A stretch of DNA of 64,000 nucleotides from Polaribacter sargassicola (GTDB taxonomy: Bacteria > Bacteroidota > Bacteroidia > Flavobacteriales > Flavobacteriaceae). The notes beneath the pieces were generated by a model. It made no database searches, was not told the origin of the DNA, and was given only the letters and a program-made list of their open reading frames with translations. The DNA lies in the NCBI RefSeq assembly GCF_021991835.1, contig NZ_JAHDAU010000002.1, positions 1-64,000 on the forward strand, read 5' to 3'. Shown piece after piece: positions 16,877-26,582 of this stretch. The first letter of the stretch is position 1, and every line of letters starts with the position of its first letter. The translations under genes and the position numbers were made by a program.

Positions 16877-19800
16877 ATGAAAAGATTATTACCCCTAATA
16901 ATACTATTTTTTACATTAAATTCATTTTCACAAAAAGAAGCCAATTTTTGGTATTTTGGTAATAGAGCTGCATTAGATTTTAATTCTGGCTCTCCAATAC
17001 CTGTTACCGGTAGTCAACTAAACACTTTTGAAGGTTGCTCTTCTTTTTCTGATGCCGATGGTAATTTATTATTTTATGTAGGTGCACCTGGTAATGATGA
17101 TAGAACATTAACTGTATGGGATAAAAATAATAACCCAATGCCTAATGGAACGGGTTTAAGAGGTGACTCTTCTAGTTCTCAATCTGCATTAACAATACCA
17201 TCACCAAGTAACTCTAATATTTATTATTTATTTACTGTTGGTACAACTGCTACAGGTAGTTCTACAGGTGGTATCTCTGGTTTTTTCCTTTATGAAATAG
17301 ACATGAGTTTAAATGGTGGTTTAGGAGATATAAACACAACAACTGGGGCAATAAACTTATCTGATAACAAAGACAGTAATTGGACCGAAAAAGTAACAGC
17401 AGTAAGAGCAAAAGACTGCAATAGTTATTGGGTAATTTCTTTATCAGAAAGAACTGGCGCTAATGGAAATAACGAATTCTACACATACAAAGTTGATCAA
17501 AATGGTGTAGATATAGACAACCCTGTAATAAGCGAATTGCCGGGCTTTAGAACTAGTGACGTTAGAGGTTATCTAAAAGTATCTCCCGACGGTTCTACTT
17601 TAGTATCTGCAAATATGGGAGATGGTACTTATATTTTTGATTTTAATGATGAAACCGGAGAAGTAACTAATTATAACGGAGCTATAAGTGCAAACCAATT
17701 AAATTTAGGTGTAAGTAATGGCGGTTATGGTGTAGAATTTTCTACGTCTAGTAACAGGTTATATATTTCAACAGGAGAGTCTAGTAACTCTACAGAAAAC
17801 TTATATCAATTCGACTTAACACTTTCTTCTTTTTCAGACATAAACAACTCAAGAACTCTTATTCACACCTATTTTAATTCTAGAGGAGCATTACAATTAG
17901 GACCAGATGGTAAAATTTATTGGTCTAGTAATGGTTCTAATTCAATTAGTGTTATTAACAACCCTGACAATTTGGGCAGTAATGTTAATTACTCTCATCA
18001 ATCCGTATCTTTAGGAAGTGCAATTGCATCACAAGGTCTTCCTCCTTTTTTATCTTCTCTTTTATTACCTATAGAAATTAAAGATATTAGTACAGATGAA
18101 GTTATTAATAATCAAGATTTACAATTTTGTATAGGAGATAATAAAACCATAGAACCGGAAGATATTGTAGGTATTAATATTCTATATACATGGACTTTAG
18201 ATAACGGTACAAGTGTTACCACAATTTCTTCTTCTGCTACACAACAAAAATTAGAGTTAAATAATATTACTTTTGCTGATGCTGGTACATATAGTTTAAA
18301 AGTTACTTTAGAAGATGATTGTGGTAACAATATAGAATATAACGCAACATTTAATGTTGATGTTTTTGAAGCTGCAAGTGCTAAAAAACCAGAGAATATT
18401 AATTTTTGTGATACAGATTTAAACACACCTAATCAATTTGATTTAGAAAGTTTAAAAAACTCAGAAATTTTAGATGGATTAGATCCTGCTACTTTTGATG
18501 TTTTATACTTTGACTCTTTAGAAAAAGCTACCAACAATGAAACCGGTACAAATTTACCAACTCCATACGAAGTAAATACAGTAAGTACACAAACTATTTA
18601 TGCGCGCGTACACAATACAAATGCACCTAATGGTTGTTATGCTATTACAGAATTTGAATTAGAAGTAACAAGCGAACCAACACCAGAACAGCCTACAAAT
18701 TATAGATTATGTGATGATGCAGAAAGTGGCTCTGATTCTGATGGAATTATAAATACTTTTGATTTAAGCAGTAAAGATTCAGAAATTTTAGGACCTCTAA
18801 GCCCTACTCAATATAACGTTTCTTATCATACTTCTTTGGCAGACGCACAAACTAGCAGTTCTACAAATCCCATAAACAAAAACAGTAACTATTCTGTAAC
18901 TAATTCTCAAACTATTTATGTTAGAGTAGAAAATATTGACAACCCAGACTGTAATGCCATTTCAGACGATAGCTCTGGTAGTACATTTACATCTTTTCAA
19001 CTAATTGTAGACCCAAAACCTGTTTTATTAACAACCTTAGTAGAACTAAAGCAATGTGCAAATGACATAAACAGAAATACCATTATAAATCTTACTCAGG
19101 CAGAAATAAATATAACTACAGATACAACTGTAACTTTTGAATATTACCAAACAGAAACTGACGCCATTAATGGAGACTCTTCTAAGTTAATAACAGACAT
19201 ACAAAATTACCCTGTAACTAATGGTTTTGCAGAAGCTGGTGTTAGAGTAATATCAGAACAAGGTTGTTACTCAATTGTAAAAATTGAAATTACGGCATCT
19301 TATGCCGGTGATGTTTCTTATGATAAAACTTTTGAAGCTTGTGATGACATTGTAGATGCAGACGGAAACGATTCTAGCATAGATGGATTCACATATTTCA
19401 ACTTTAGTGCCGCAGAGCAAGAAATCATAAATACCTTTCCTTCGGACTTTAGAGATGAAATAGAAGTTCTTTTCTTTGAAACTCCGGAAGATAGAGATGC
19501 TGTTGTAAATCAAATTAATGACATCTCTAACCATAGAAATAACAACAGTCCAGATTATGCTTTTAACCAAACCATTTACATCAAAATAAAAAATAAAAAC
19601 AATAATGATTGTGAAGGAATTGGTCAGTTATATCTTAAAACAAACCCTATTCCTGAGTTTACAATTGAAGGTGAAAACCCAAACGACCCAATTATACTTT
19701 GTGCTAAAAACATACCTTATACTTTAGCCGCCATTACTGTTAATGATTATAATTATGAATGGACTAAAGACGGAGTGGTTTTTGGCGGAAATACACAAGA

Positions 19801-20443
19801 AATTAATATTACAGAACAAGGTACTTACACAGTAACAGCTTTTAGTAAAACATCTACTGTTTGCTCTATAACAAAAACTATTGTGGTTTTAAAATCAGAC
19901 TTTGATACCTTAGAAGAAAGTTATGTTATTATTACCGATGATACTTCTGGCATAAGCGGTAACCTTAGTATTCAAATAAATATACCTACAAATCCATTAA
20001 TAGAAGAAGAATTTCAATACGCTTTAGAAAATGAAAATGGTGTAATTATTCGTCCATTTCAAGACAGTAATATTTTTAATGATATTGAAGGTGGTTTTTA
20101 TAAAATTATCGTTGAAAACAAAGATGGTTGTGGTACATCCGAACTAGTAGTTTCTGTAATACAATTTCCTAAATTCTTTACACCAAATGGTGATGGAAAA
20201 AATGATACATGGACAATTAAAGGGATCAATAATACTTTTTATCCCAACGGAGAAATTTACATTTATAATAGATACGGAAAAATTGTTGCTCAAATAAATA
20301 TTGATGGACAAGGTTGGGACGGAACCTACAACGGTAAATTACTACCTTCTAATGATTATTGGTTTAGTGTACAATTAATATCTTCTGACCCAGATAAACA
20401 ACCTATTATTAAAAAAGGACACTTCTCTTTACTAAGAAAGTAA
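16877..20443 (+). CDS. Large secreted protein with T9SS type B (gliding-motility-associated) C-terminal domain
   Basis: 1188 residues, exported by Sec and then by the type IX secretion system. A signal peptide (about 1-18) is followed by a beta-propeller-like region (about 20-400), which starts with EANFWYFGNRAALDF. An Ig-like domain begins near 416. Four loosely related modules of about 95-115 residues begin near 510, 610, 725 and 820, each opening with a Cys-Asp-type motif (FCDTD, LCDDA, QCAND, ACDD). An Ig-like module follows. The type B sorting domain (about 1097-1188) is recognised by FFTPNGDGKNDTW, YNRYGK and GWDGTYNG. It is likely a cell-surface or secreted adhesin. It has its own promoter and terminator. 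Confidence 0.92.
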   Translation: MKRLLPLIILFFTLNSFSQKEANFWYFGNRAALDFNSGSPIPVTGSQLNTFEGCSSFSDADGNLLFYVGAPGNDDRTLTVWDKNNNPMPNGTGLRGDSSSSQSALTIPSPSNSNIYYLFTVGTTATGSSTGGISGFFLYEIDMSLNGGLGDINTTTGAINLSDNKDSNWTEKVTAVRAKDCNSYWVISLSERTGANGNNEFYTYKVDQNGVDIDNPVISELPGFRTSDVRGYLKVSPDGSTLVSANMGDGTYIFDFNDETGEVTNYNGAISANQLNLGVSNGGYGVEFSTSSNRLYISTGESSNSTENLYQFDLTLSSFSDINNSRTLIHTYFNSRGALQLGPDGKIYWSSNGSNSISVINNPDNLGSNVNYSHQSVSLGSAIASQGLPPFLSSLLLPIEIKDISTDEVINNQDLQFCIGDNKTIEPEDIVGINILYTWTLDNGTSVTTISSSATQQKLELNNITFADAGTYSLKVTLEDDCGNNIEYNATFNVDVFEAASAKKPENINFCDTDLNTPNQFDLESLKNSEILDGLDPATFDVLYFDSLEKATNNETGTNLPTPYEVNTVSTQTIYARVHNTNAPNGCYAITEFELEVTSEPTPEQPTNYRLCDDAESGSDSDGIINTFDLSSKDSEILGPLSPTQYNVSYHTSLADAQTSSSTNPINKNSNYSVTNSQTIYVRVENIDNPDCNAISDDSSGSTFTSFQLIVDPKPVLLTTLVELKQCANDINRNTIINLTQAEINITTDTTVTFEYYQTETDAINGDSSKLITDIQNYPVTNGFAEAGVRVISEQGCYSIVKIEITASYAGDVSYDKTFEACDDIVDADGNDSSIDGFTYFNFSAAEQEIINTFPSDFRDEIEVLFFETPEDRDAVVNQINDISNHRNNNSPDYAFNQTIYIKIKNKNNNDCEGIGQLYLKTNPIPEFTIEGENPNDPIILCAKNIPYTLAAITVNDYNYEWTKDGVVFGGNTQEINITEQGTYTVTAFSKTSTVCSITKTIVVLKSDFDTLEESYVIITDDTSGISGNLSIQINIPTNPLIEEEFQYALENENGVIIRPFQDSNIFNDIEGGFYKIIVENKDGCGTSELVVSVIQFPKFFTPNGDGKNDTWTIKGINNTFYPNGEIYIYNRYGKIVAQINIDGQGWDGTYNGKLLPSNDYWFSVQLISSDPDKQPIIKKGHFSLLRK

Positions 20444-20453
20444 GTAAAAATTA

Positions 20454-20490
20454 AAAGGGATTATTTATCGTAAAATAGTCCCTTTTTTTT
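20454..20490 (+). terminator. Rho-independent terminator of the T9SS protein gene
   Basis: AAAGGGATTATTT (20454-20466) pairs with AAATAGTCCCTTT (20473-20485) with one U.G pair. The stem ends in an eight-T tract (20483-20490). Confidence 0.85.
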
Positions 20491-20549
20491 AATCAATTCT
20501 ATCAAAAGAATATTTCTTAATTTAGCACAAAATTAAGAAAGGCAACTCT

Positions 20550-22178
20550 ATGGATTTAAACTTCAATAAAAACGAAGATTATAACAAATTACTTGCATCA
20601 GATTTACGAAGACGCTTTGCAAAAATAAAATTAGGTGGTGGTCAAAAAAGAATAGATAAACATCACGAAAAAGGTAAAATGACCGCAAGAGAACGTATTG
20701 ATTATTTGTTAGATTCTGACAAGAAATCGATTGAGATTGGAGCTTTTGCTGGTGAGGGTATGTATGTAGAACATGGAGGTTGCCCTTCCGGTGGTGTTGT
20801 TGTAAAAATTGGTTATATAAAAGGCAAACAATGTATTGTTGTTGCTAATGATGCAACCGTAAAAGCAGGCGCTTGGTTTCCTATTACCGGCAAAAAAAAC
20901 TTAAGAGCTCAAGAAATATCCATAGAAAATAAAATACCTATCATTTACTTAGTAGATTCTGCGGGTGTTTATCTGCCAATGCAAGATGAAATTTTCCCTG
21001 ATAAAGAACATTTTGGTCGTATTTTTAGAAATAATGCTATAATGAGCAGCATGGGAATTACTCAAATTTCTGCTGTTATGGGAAGCTGTGTAGCAGGTGG
21101 TGCATATTTACCAATTATGAGCGATGAAGCGATTATTGTAGACAAAACAGCTAGTATCTTTTTAGCAGGTAGTTATTTGGTAAAAGCTGCAATTGGCGAA
21201 TCTATTGACAATGAAACTTTAGGTGGCGCAACAACACATTGCGAAATTTCTGGTGTAACAGACTACAAAGCAAAAGATGATAAAGATGCCTTAGATAAAA
21301 TAAAATTTATTGTTGATAAAATTGGTGATTATGATAAAGCTGGTTTTAGTAGAACAACTTCATTTCCTCCAAAGGAAAATGAAGATGAAATTTTTGGCAT
21401 TTTACCAAAAGAAAGAAATGCGCAATATGATATGTTAGAAATCATTAAGCGTTTGGTAGATAACTCTGATTTTGAACAATATAAAGAAGGTTATGGGCAA
21501 ACTATTATTACTGGTTATGCCAGGATTGATGGTTGGGCTGTTGGTATTATTGCAAATCAACGTAAATTAGTAAAAACTAAAAAAGGCGAAATGCAATTTG
21601 GTGGAGTAATTTATAACGACTCTGCAGACAAGGCAACTAGATTTATTGCCAATTGTAATCAGAAAAAAATACCTTTAGTTTTCTTACAAGATGTTACTGG
21701 TTTTATGGTTGGTTCTAAATCAGAACATGGAGGCATTATAAAAGATGGAGCAAAAATGGTAAATGCTGTTAGCAATTCTGTTGTGCCTAAATTTACCATA
21801 ATAATAGGTAATTCTTATGGTGCAGGTAACTATGCTATGTGTGGTAAAGCATACGACCCAACTTTAATTGCTGCTTGGCCAAGTGCAGAACTAGCTGTAA
21901 TGAGTGGTAACTCTGCAGCCAAAGTATTATTACAAATAGAAACGGCATCTCTAAAAAAGAAAGGAGAAGAAATTACTCCAGAAAAAGAAGCAGAATTATT
22001 TGACAAAATTAAATCTCGTTACGACAAACAGATTTCACCTTACTATGCGGCTGCAAGAATCTGGACCGATGCTATTATAAACCCGCTGGATACTAGAACT
22101 TGGGTTTCTATGGGTATTGAAGCTGCTAACCACGCACCTATTAAAAAACAATTTAATATGGGTGTTTTACAAGTCTAA
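20550..22178 (+). CDS. Acyl-CoA carboxylase, carboxyltransferase (beta) subunit
   Basis: The biotin-dependent carboxyltransferase subunit of a propionyl-CoA or methylcrotonyl-CoA type carboxylase, 542 residues, with two crotonase-like halves. KMTARERIDYLLD, GGCPSGGVVVKIG, the oxyanion-hole glycines (GSCVAGGAYLP) and GNSYGAGNYAMCGKAYDP are characteristic. The second-half sequence FLQDVTGFMVGSKSEHGGIIKDGAKMV points to the methylcrotonyl-CoA type, but the acyl specificity is not proven. The biotin carboxylase and carrier subunit are not in this window. Confidence 0.9.
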   Translation: MDLNFNKNEDYNKLLASDLRRRFAKIKLGGGQKRIDKHHEKGKMTARERIDYLLDSDKKSIEIGAFAGEGMYVEHGGCPSGGVVVKIGYIKGKQCIVVANDATVKAGAWFPITGKKNLRAQEISIENKIPIIYLVDSAGVYLPMQDEIFPDKEHFGRIFRNNAIMSSMGITQISAVMGSCVAGGAYLPIMSDEAIIVDKTASIFLAGSYLVKAAIGESIDNETLGGATTHCEISGVTDYKAKDDKDALDKIKFIVDKIGDYDKAGFSRTTSFPPKENEDEIFGILPKERNAQYDMLEIIKRLVDNSDFEQYKEGYGQTIITGYARIDGWAVGIIANQRKLVKTKKGEMQFGGVIYNDSADKATRFIANCNQKKIPLVFLQDVTGFMVGSKSEHGGIIKDGAKMVNAVSNSVVPKFTIIIGNSYGAGNYAMCGKAYDPTLIAAWPSAELAVMSGNSAAKVLLQIETASLKKKGEEITPEKEAELFDKIKSRYDKQISPYYAAARIWTDAIINPLDTRTWVSMGIEAANHAPIKKQFNMGVLQV

Positions 22179-22251
22179 AATTTAAATTAAAAACATAATA
22201 TCTCTGTTAAAACAACTGACTATTATCATAATAAATAGTTTTTTTAAACTA

Positions 22252-22259
22252 TATTTTTG
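22252..22259 (+). promoter_or_regulatory. -7 promoter element for pta-ackA
   Basis: TATTTTTG, an exact TAnnTTTG match, 19 bases before the pta ATG. Confidence 0.45.
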
Positions 22260-22278
22260 CTAAAATAATTAATTAAAA

Positions 22279-24372
22279 ATGAGTAAAGCTATCTACATTG
22301 CCGCAATAGAATCAGACAGTGGTAAATCTTTGGTATCATTAGGTCTTTTAAGAATGATGCTAACCAAATCTACTAAAGTCGGATATTTTAGACCTATTAT
22401 TAATGAAACAGACGACATTAAATTTGATAACCATACAAATACTGCAATTAACTTCTTTAACTTAGACATCGATTATAACGATTGTTATGCATATAAACAA
22501 AGCGAAGTAGTAGAGCTTTTAAGTGAAGGTAAAACAGATGATGTAATTCATCAAGTAATTAAAAAATACAAAAAATTAGAAGCTAAATACGATTATGTAT
22601 TGGTAGAAGGTACAGATTTTTCTGGTGAAGGTGGTTTTACAGAATTAGATGTAAATTTAATGATTGCCAAAAACCTTGGTATACCTGCTCTAATAGTTGG
22701 TTCTGGTAATGGTAAAAAGAAAAAAGATTTTATCAATACAATGCAATTAACATATAAATCTTTTATTAATAAAGAAGTAGATGTTATTGGTATTATTGCC
22801 AACAAAATAGAGCTTGATGAAATTGATTACATTAAAAAAGAGTTAGAAAAAAGTTTTCCAAAAAACTTACAAATAGACATCATTCCTAAAATAGACTTTT
22901 TAGCAAATCCTACTGTTAAAGAAGTAGTACAAGCCTTAAAAGGAAGAGTTTTATTTGGTGAACAATTTTTAGATAACGCTATTGGTAGTTACAGTACAGG
23001 TGCAATGCAATTACGTAATTATTTAACAAGATTAAAAGAAAATGCATTAGTAGTAACTCCTGGTGATAGAGCTGATATTATTTTAGGTGCTTTACAGGCA
23101 AACGCTTCTAGTAATTACCCTAAAATTGCAGGTATTATTTTAACAGGAACTATTATTCCTGAAGAATCTATTTTAAAACTTATAGAAGGTGTACAATCTA
23201 CTGTACCAATTATTTCTGTTGATGGAGGTACTTTTGGTATTTCTAATAAAATTGGCTCTGTAAAATCTAAAATTTACGCTACACATAACAAAAAGATTTT
23301 ATTATCATTAGATACTTTTGATAAATATGTAAATGCAGAAGTCTTAACAAATACACTTACATCATACAAATCAGATAAATTAACACCAAGTATGTTTCAA
23401 TATAGTTTATTGCAAAGAGCAAGAACTAATAAAAAACATATTGTATTACCAGAAGGTGATGATGAAAGAATTATTGCTGCCGCTGCACGTTTACAACTTT
23501 TAGACATTGTAGATTTAACATTATTAGGTGATAAAGCTGCCATACAATTAAAATGCGACCAAATAGGTTTACAAATAGATTTAGATAAAATTAATATCTT
23601 AAATCCAGAAGATTCTATTCATAATAAAGATTTTGCAAAAACATTATACGAAGCACGTAAACACAAAGGAATGACAGAAACAACTGCTCAAGACCTTGTA
23701 AGTGATGTTTCTTATTACGGAACTTTAATGATTATGAATGGATTGGCAGACGGAATGGTTTCGGGCGCAGTACACACTACAATGCACACAATAAAACCAT
23801 CATTACAATTAATTAAAACAAAACCTGGTGTTTCTGTAGTATCATCTGTATTTTTTATGTGTTTATCAGATAGAGTTTCCGTAATGGGAGATTGTGCTGT
23901 AAACCCAAATCCTAATGCAGCTCAATTAGCAGAAATAGCTATTTCTTCTGCTCAATCTGCAGAGGCTTTTGGTATTGATGCAAGAGTTGCAATGTTATCT
24001 TATTCTTCTGGAAATTCTGGAAAAGGAGAAGAAGTAGAAAAAGTAAGAAAAGCAACAGAAATTGTAAAAGAAAAACAACCAAATTTAAAAATTGAAGGTC
24101 CAATACAATATGATGCTGCTGTAGATATGTCTGTAGCAAAAACAAAAATGCCAAACTCTGAGGTTGCTGGTCAGGCATCTGTTTTAATTTTTCCAGATTT
24201 AAATACAGGAAACAACACCTACAAAGCAATACAAAGAGAAACTGGTGCCTTAGCTATTGGCCCAATGTTACAAGGTTTAAACAAACCTGTAAACGACCTA
24301 AGTAGAGGTTGTACAGTAGATGATATTTTTAACACAGTTTTATTAACAGCAATACAAGCACACCAAGGATAA
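22279..24372 (+). CDS. pta: Phosphate acetyltransferase (long form)
   Basis: Interconverts acetyl-CoA and acetyl phosphate. The 697-residue long form has an N-terminal P-loop-like domain (AAIESDSGKSLVSLGLL near residue 8), a middle DRTGG domain and a C-terminal PTA_PTB catalytic domain (about 375-697). The catalytic part contains VLPEGDDERI, SDRVSVMGDCAVNPNPNA, SYSSGNSGKG and VAGQASVLIFPDLNTGN. It is separated by 1 base from ackA, giving the classic acetate overflow and assimilation operon. Confidence 0.95.
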   Translation: MSKAIYIAAIESDSGKSLVSLGLLRMMLTKSTKVGYFRPIINETDDIKFDNHTNTAINFFNLDIDYNDCYAYKQSEVVELLSEGKTDDVIHQVIKKYKKLEAKYDYVLVEGTDFSGEGGFTELDVNLMIAKNLGIPALIVGSGNGKKKKDFINTMQLTYKSFINKEVDVIGIIANKIELDEIDYIKKELEKSFPKNLQIDIIPKIDFLANPTVKEVVQALKGRVLFGEQFLDNAIGSYSTGAMQLRNYLTRLKENALVVTPGDRADIILGALQANASSNYPKIAGIILTGTIIPEESILKLIEGVQSTVPIISVDGGTFGISNKIGSVKSKIYATHNKKILLSLDTFDKYVNAEVLTNTLTSYKSDKLTPSMFQYSLLQRARTNKKHIVLPEGDDERIIAAAARLQLLDIVDLTLLGDKAAIQLKCDQIGLQIDLDKINILNPEDSIHNKDFAKTLYEARKHKGMTETTAQDLVSDVSYYGTLMIMNGLADGMVSGAVHTTMHTIKPSLQLIKTKPGVSVVSSVFFMCLSDRVSVMGDCAVNPNPNAAQLAEIAISSAQSAEAFGIDARVAMLSYSSGNSGKGEEVEKVRKATEIVKEKQPNLKIEGPIQYDAAVDMSVAKTKMPNSEVAGQASVLIFPDLNTGNNTYKAIQRETGALAIGPMLQGLNKPVNDLSRGCTVDDIFNTVLLTAIQAHQG

Positions 24373-24373
24373 C

Positions 24374-25558
24374 ATGAATATTTTAATTTTAAACGCAGGC
24401 TCATCATCTTTAAAATACCAACTAATAGAAATGCCATCACAAATTGTAAAATGTGTTGGTTTAGTAGAAAGAATTGGTATGCAAGATGCTATTTTTACAC
24501 ATGAAAAAGGAGATAAAAAACACTCTGAAGTTCTACCTATTTTAAACCACGAAGTAGGATTAAAAAAAGTAGCTGAAGCCTTATTAGATACAGAATTGGG
24601 TGTAATTACTTCTGTTGATCAAATTGTAGCTATTGGCCACAGAGTTGTGCATGGTGGTAGTAGATATAATGGTACTGTTTTAGTTACAGAAAAAGTAAAA
24701 GAAAATATAAAAGATTTATTTGATTTAGCACCTTTACACAATCCTGCACATTTAACAGGTATAGAAGTTGCTGAAGCTATTTTTACTTCTGCAAAACAAG
24801 CTGTTGTGTTTGATACTGCTTTTCATCAAACAATGCCACAAGAAGCTTATCAATATGCAATACCAAATAAATATTTAAAAGAAAATAAAGTAAGAGCTTA
24901 CGGTTTTCATGGTTCTAGTCATAAATATGTTTCAGAAAAAGCAATAGAACATTTAAAACAAGAAACATCAAAAATAATTACCATTCACTTAGGTAATGGT
25001 TGTAGTATGGCGGCTGTAAAAGACGGTAAATGTATTGATACTTCTATGGGCTTCTCTCCTACTAACGGTTTAATTATGGGAACCAGATCTGGAGATATTG
25101 ATCATTCTGTAGTTTTCTTTTTAATGAAAAAATTAAATAAAACAGCAGATGAAGTTAATAGTTTATTACAAAAAGAATCTGGAATGAAAGGGTTAACTGG
25201 CTTTTCTGATTTAAGAGAAATTGAAGAAAATGCTAGTAAAGGTAACAAAGATTGTATAAACGCCTTAAATTTAGCAGCTTATAGAATTAAGAAGTTTATA
25301 GGCTCTTATGCTACTATTTTAAATGGTTTAGATGCCATTATTTTTACTGCTGGTATTGGTGAAAATTCTAGTTTAATGAGACAATTATCTTGTAATAATT
25401 TAGATTTTTTAGGCATTGAATTAGATGAAGAAAAAAATAGCATTCGCTCTAAAGAAATTAGAGAAATTCAAACAGCAAATTCTAAAATAAAAGTTTTAGT
25501 GATACCAACTAATGAAGAGTTAGAAATAGCTAAAGAAACTTTTAATCTTTTAAAATAA
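24374..25558 (+). CDS. ackA: Acetate kinase
   Basis: Converts acetyl phosphate and ADP to acetate and ATP, using the acetyl phosphate made by Pta. It belongs to the ASKHA superfamily and has 394 residues. NAGSSSLKYQL is at the N-terminus, then AIGHRVVHGG, FDTAFHQTMP, YGFHGSSHKYV, HLGNGCSMAA, GFSPTNGLIMGTRSGDID and ITAGIGENS-type motifs (IFTAGIGENSS). It is co-transcribed with pta. A strong hairpin lies 11 bases after its stop. Confidence 0.96.
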   Translation: MNILILNAGSSSLKYQLIEMPSQIVKCVGLVERIGMQDAIFTHEKGDKKHSEVLPILNHEVGLKKVAEALLDTELGVITSVDQIVAIGHRVVHGGSRYNGTVLVTEKVKENIKDLFDLAPLHNPAHLTGIEVAEAIFTSAKQAVVFDTAFHQTMPQEAYQYAIPNKYLKENKVRAYGFHGSSHKYVSEKAIEHLKQETSKIITIHLGNGCSMAAVKDGKCIDTSMGFSPTNGLIMGTRSGDIDHSVVFFLMKKLNKTADEVNSLLQKESGMKGLTGFSDLREIEENASKGNKDCINALNLAAYRIKKFIGSYATILNGLDAIIFTAGIGENSSLMRQLSCNNLDFLGIELDEEKNSIRSKEIREIQTANSKIKVLVIPTNEELEIAKETFNLLK

Positions 25559-25569
25559 TACTTCAAAAA

Positions 25570-25604
25570 AATACTCCTGAAAATCAAATCTTTTCAGGAG
25601 TATT
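25570..25604 (-). terminator. Strong hairpin downstream of ackA with its U-tract on the minus strand
   Basis: AATACTCCTGAAAA (25570-25583) pairs perfectly with TTTTCAGGAGTATT (25591-25604), a 14-bp stem with a 7-base loop. On the plus strand the stem is followed by A's. On the minus strand it runs into seven T's. It may stop ackA readthrough as a bare hairpin, but its form is that of a minus-strand terminator. Confidence 0.65.
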
Positions 25605-25610
25605 AAAAAA

Positions 25611-25706
25611 CTAAATTTGAGGGAGATTTAATTCTTTATTTTTCTTTTTCATAGCAATTTCTTTTTTATCTCTTCTTAACTTTTTCTTATAAAAAGTATT
25701 TAAAAT
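25611..25706 (-). other. Possible micro-ORF ending just before the minus-strand terminator
   Basis: An open minus-strand frame ends in TAG at 25611-25613, seven bases before the hairpin. From the ATG at 25652 it encodes 13 residues (MKKKNKELNLPQI). The frame is open further up (KKKLRRDKKEIA precedes the Met), where an ATT at 25706 would give 31 residues. It is very basic and A-rich, so chance is possible. The position directly before a minus-strand terminator is the only support. It could equally be part of a small RNA or a gene remnant. Confidence 0.25.
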
Positions 25707-25742
25707 TACTCTTTAAAAGTACAAACAACTCCTTCTCCTCAC

Positions 25743-25762
25743 AATACCCATATATAGGTATT
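25743..25762. repeat. 20-bp near-palindrome between ackA and yebC
   Basis: AATACC (25743-25748) and GGTATT (25757-25762) flank an AT centre (CATATATA), forming an almost complete palindrome. It lies about 30 bases upstream of the yebC -33 element. Role unknown. Confidence 0.3.
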
Positions 25763-25790
25763 TTTTTAATAAAATCAGCATTCAAAAAAA

Positions 25791-25821
25791 TTGTAAAAAA
25801 TCAATCAAACCTTTACATTTG
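25791..25821 (+). promoter_or_regulatory. Complete Bacteroidota-type promoter of yebC
   Basis: TTG at 25791-25793, a 20-base spacer and TACATTTG at 25814-25821 match the -33/-7 consensus (TTG, 17-23 bases, TAnnTTTG). The start codon is 34 bases further down. This is the best promoter in the window. Confidence 0.65.
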
Positions 25822-25855
25822 TAGCTATACTTTATATTAAAAAAATCATTTAGAA

Positions 25856-26572
25856 ATGGGTAGAGCATTTGAGTTTAGGAAAGCAAGAAAAATGAAACGT
25901 TGGTCTGCAATGGCAAAGACTTTTACTAGAATTGGTAAAGACATTGTTATGGCGGTTAAAGAAGGCGGACCAAACCCAGACACAAACTCTCGTTTAAGAG
26001 CTGTTATACAAAATGCCAAGGCTGCAAATATGCCTAAAGACAATGTAGAAAGAGCTATAAAAAAGGCAACAGACAAAGATACTGCTAACTATAAAGAAGT
26101 ATTATTTGAAGGTTATGCTCCGCACGGAATTGCTGTTTTGTTAGAAACTGCAACAGACAATAATAATAGAACTGTAGCCAACGTAAGAGCTGCTTTTAAT
26201 AAATGTGATGGAAATTTAGGAACTTCTGGTTCTGTTGTTTTTATGTTTGACCATACTTGTAATTTTACCTTAAAAAAGGAAGATATTACTATGGATATGG
26301 AAGAATTAGAACTAGAATTAATAGACTTTGAAGTAGAAGAAGTTTTTGATGATGAAGAAGGTGTAATTATTTACGCTCCTTTTGAGCAATTTGGAGCATT
26401 ACAATCTTTCTTTGAAGAGAATAGTATAGAAATTTTATCTTCTGGTTTTGAGAGAATACCTACAACTACTACTAAGTTAAATGAAGAACAACAGGCAGAT
26501 GTAGAAAAACTTTTAGAAAGATTAGAAGAAGATGATGATGTACAAAACGTATATCACTCAATGGAAATGTAA
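25856..26572 (+). CDS. yebC: YebC/PmpR family DNA-binding regulatory protein (DUF28)
   Basis: A member of the conserved YebC family, with three alpha/beta domains. Members act as transcription regulators (PmpR) or help the ribosome at proline stretches. Typical motifs are the N-terminal GRAFEFRKARKMKRWSAMAKTFTR, RAVIQNAKAANMPKDNVERAIKKA and the central YEGYAPHG-type FEGYAPHGIAVLLE, then GNLGTSGSVVFMF. The length of 238 residues is normal. It is transcribed alone, and its terminator lies inside the convergent menE gene. Confidence 0.93.
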   Translation: MGRAFEFRKARKMKRWSAMAKTFTRIGKDIVMAVKEGGPNPDTNSRLRAVIQNAKAANMPKDNVERAIKKATDKDTANYKEVLFEGYAPHGIAVLLETATDNNNRTVANVRAAFNKCDGNLGTSGSVVFMFDHTCNFTLKKEDITMDMEELELELIDFEVEEVFDDEEGVIIYAPFEQFGALQSFFEENSIEILSSGFERIPTTTTKLNEEQQADVEKLLERLEEDDDVQNVYHSMEM

Positions 26573-26582
26573 AAATTGTATT

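Noticed and set aside
19271..19570. 99-codon minus-strand open frame in the T9SS gene
   Set aside because: It is a shadow of the plus-strand reading frame, with no start context or recognisable domain.
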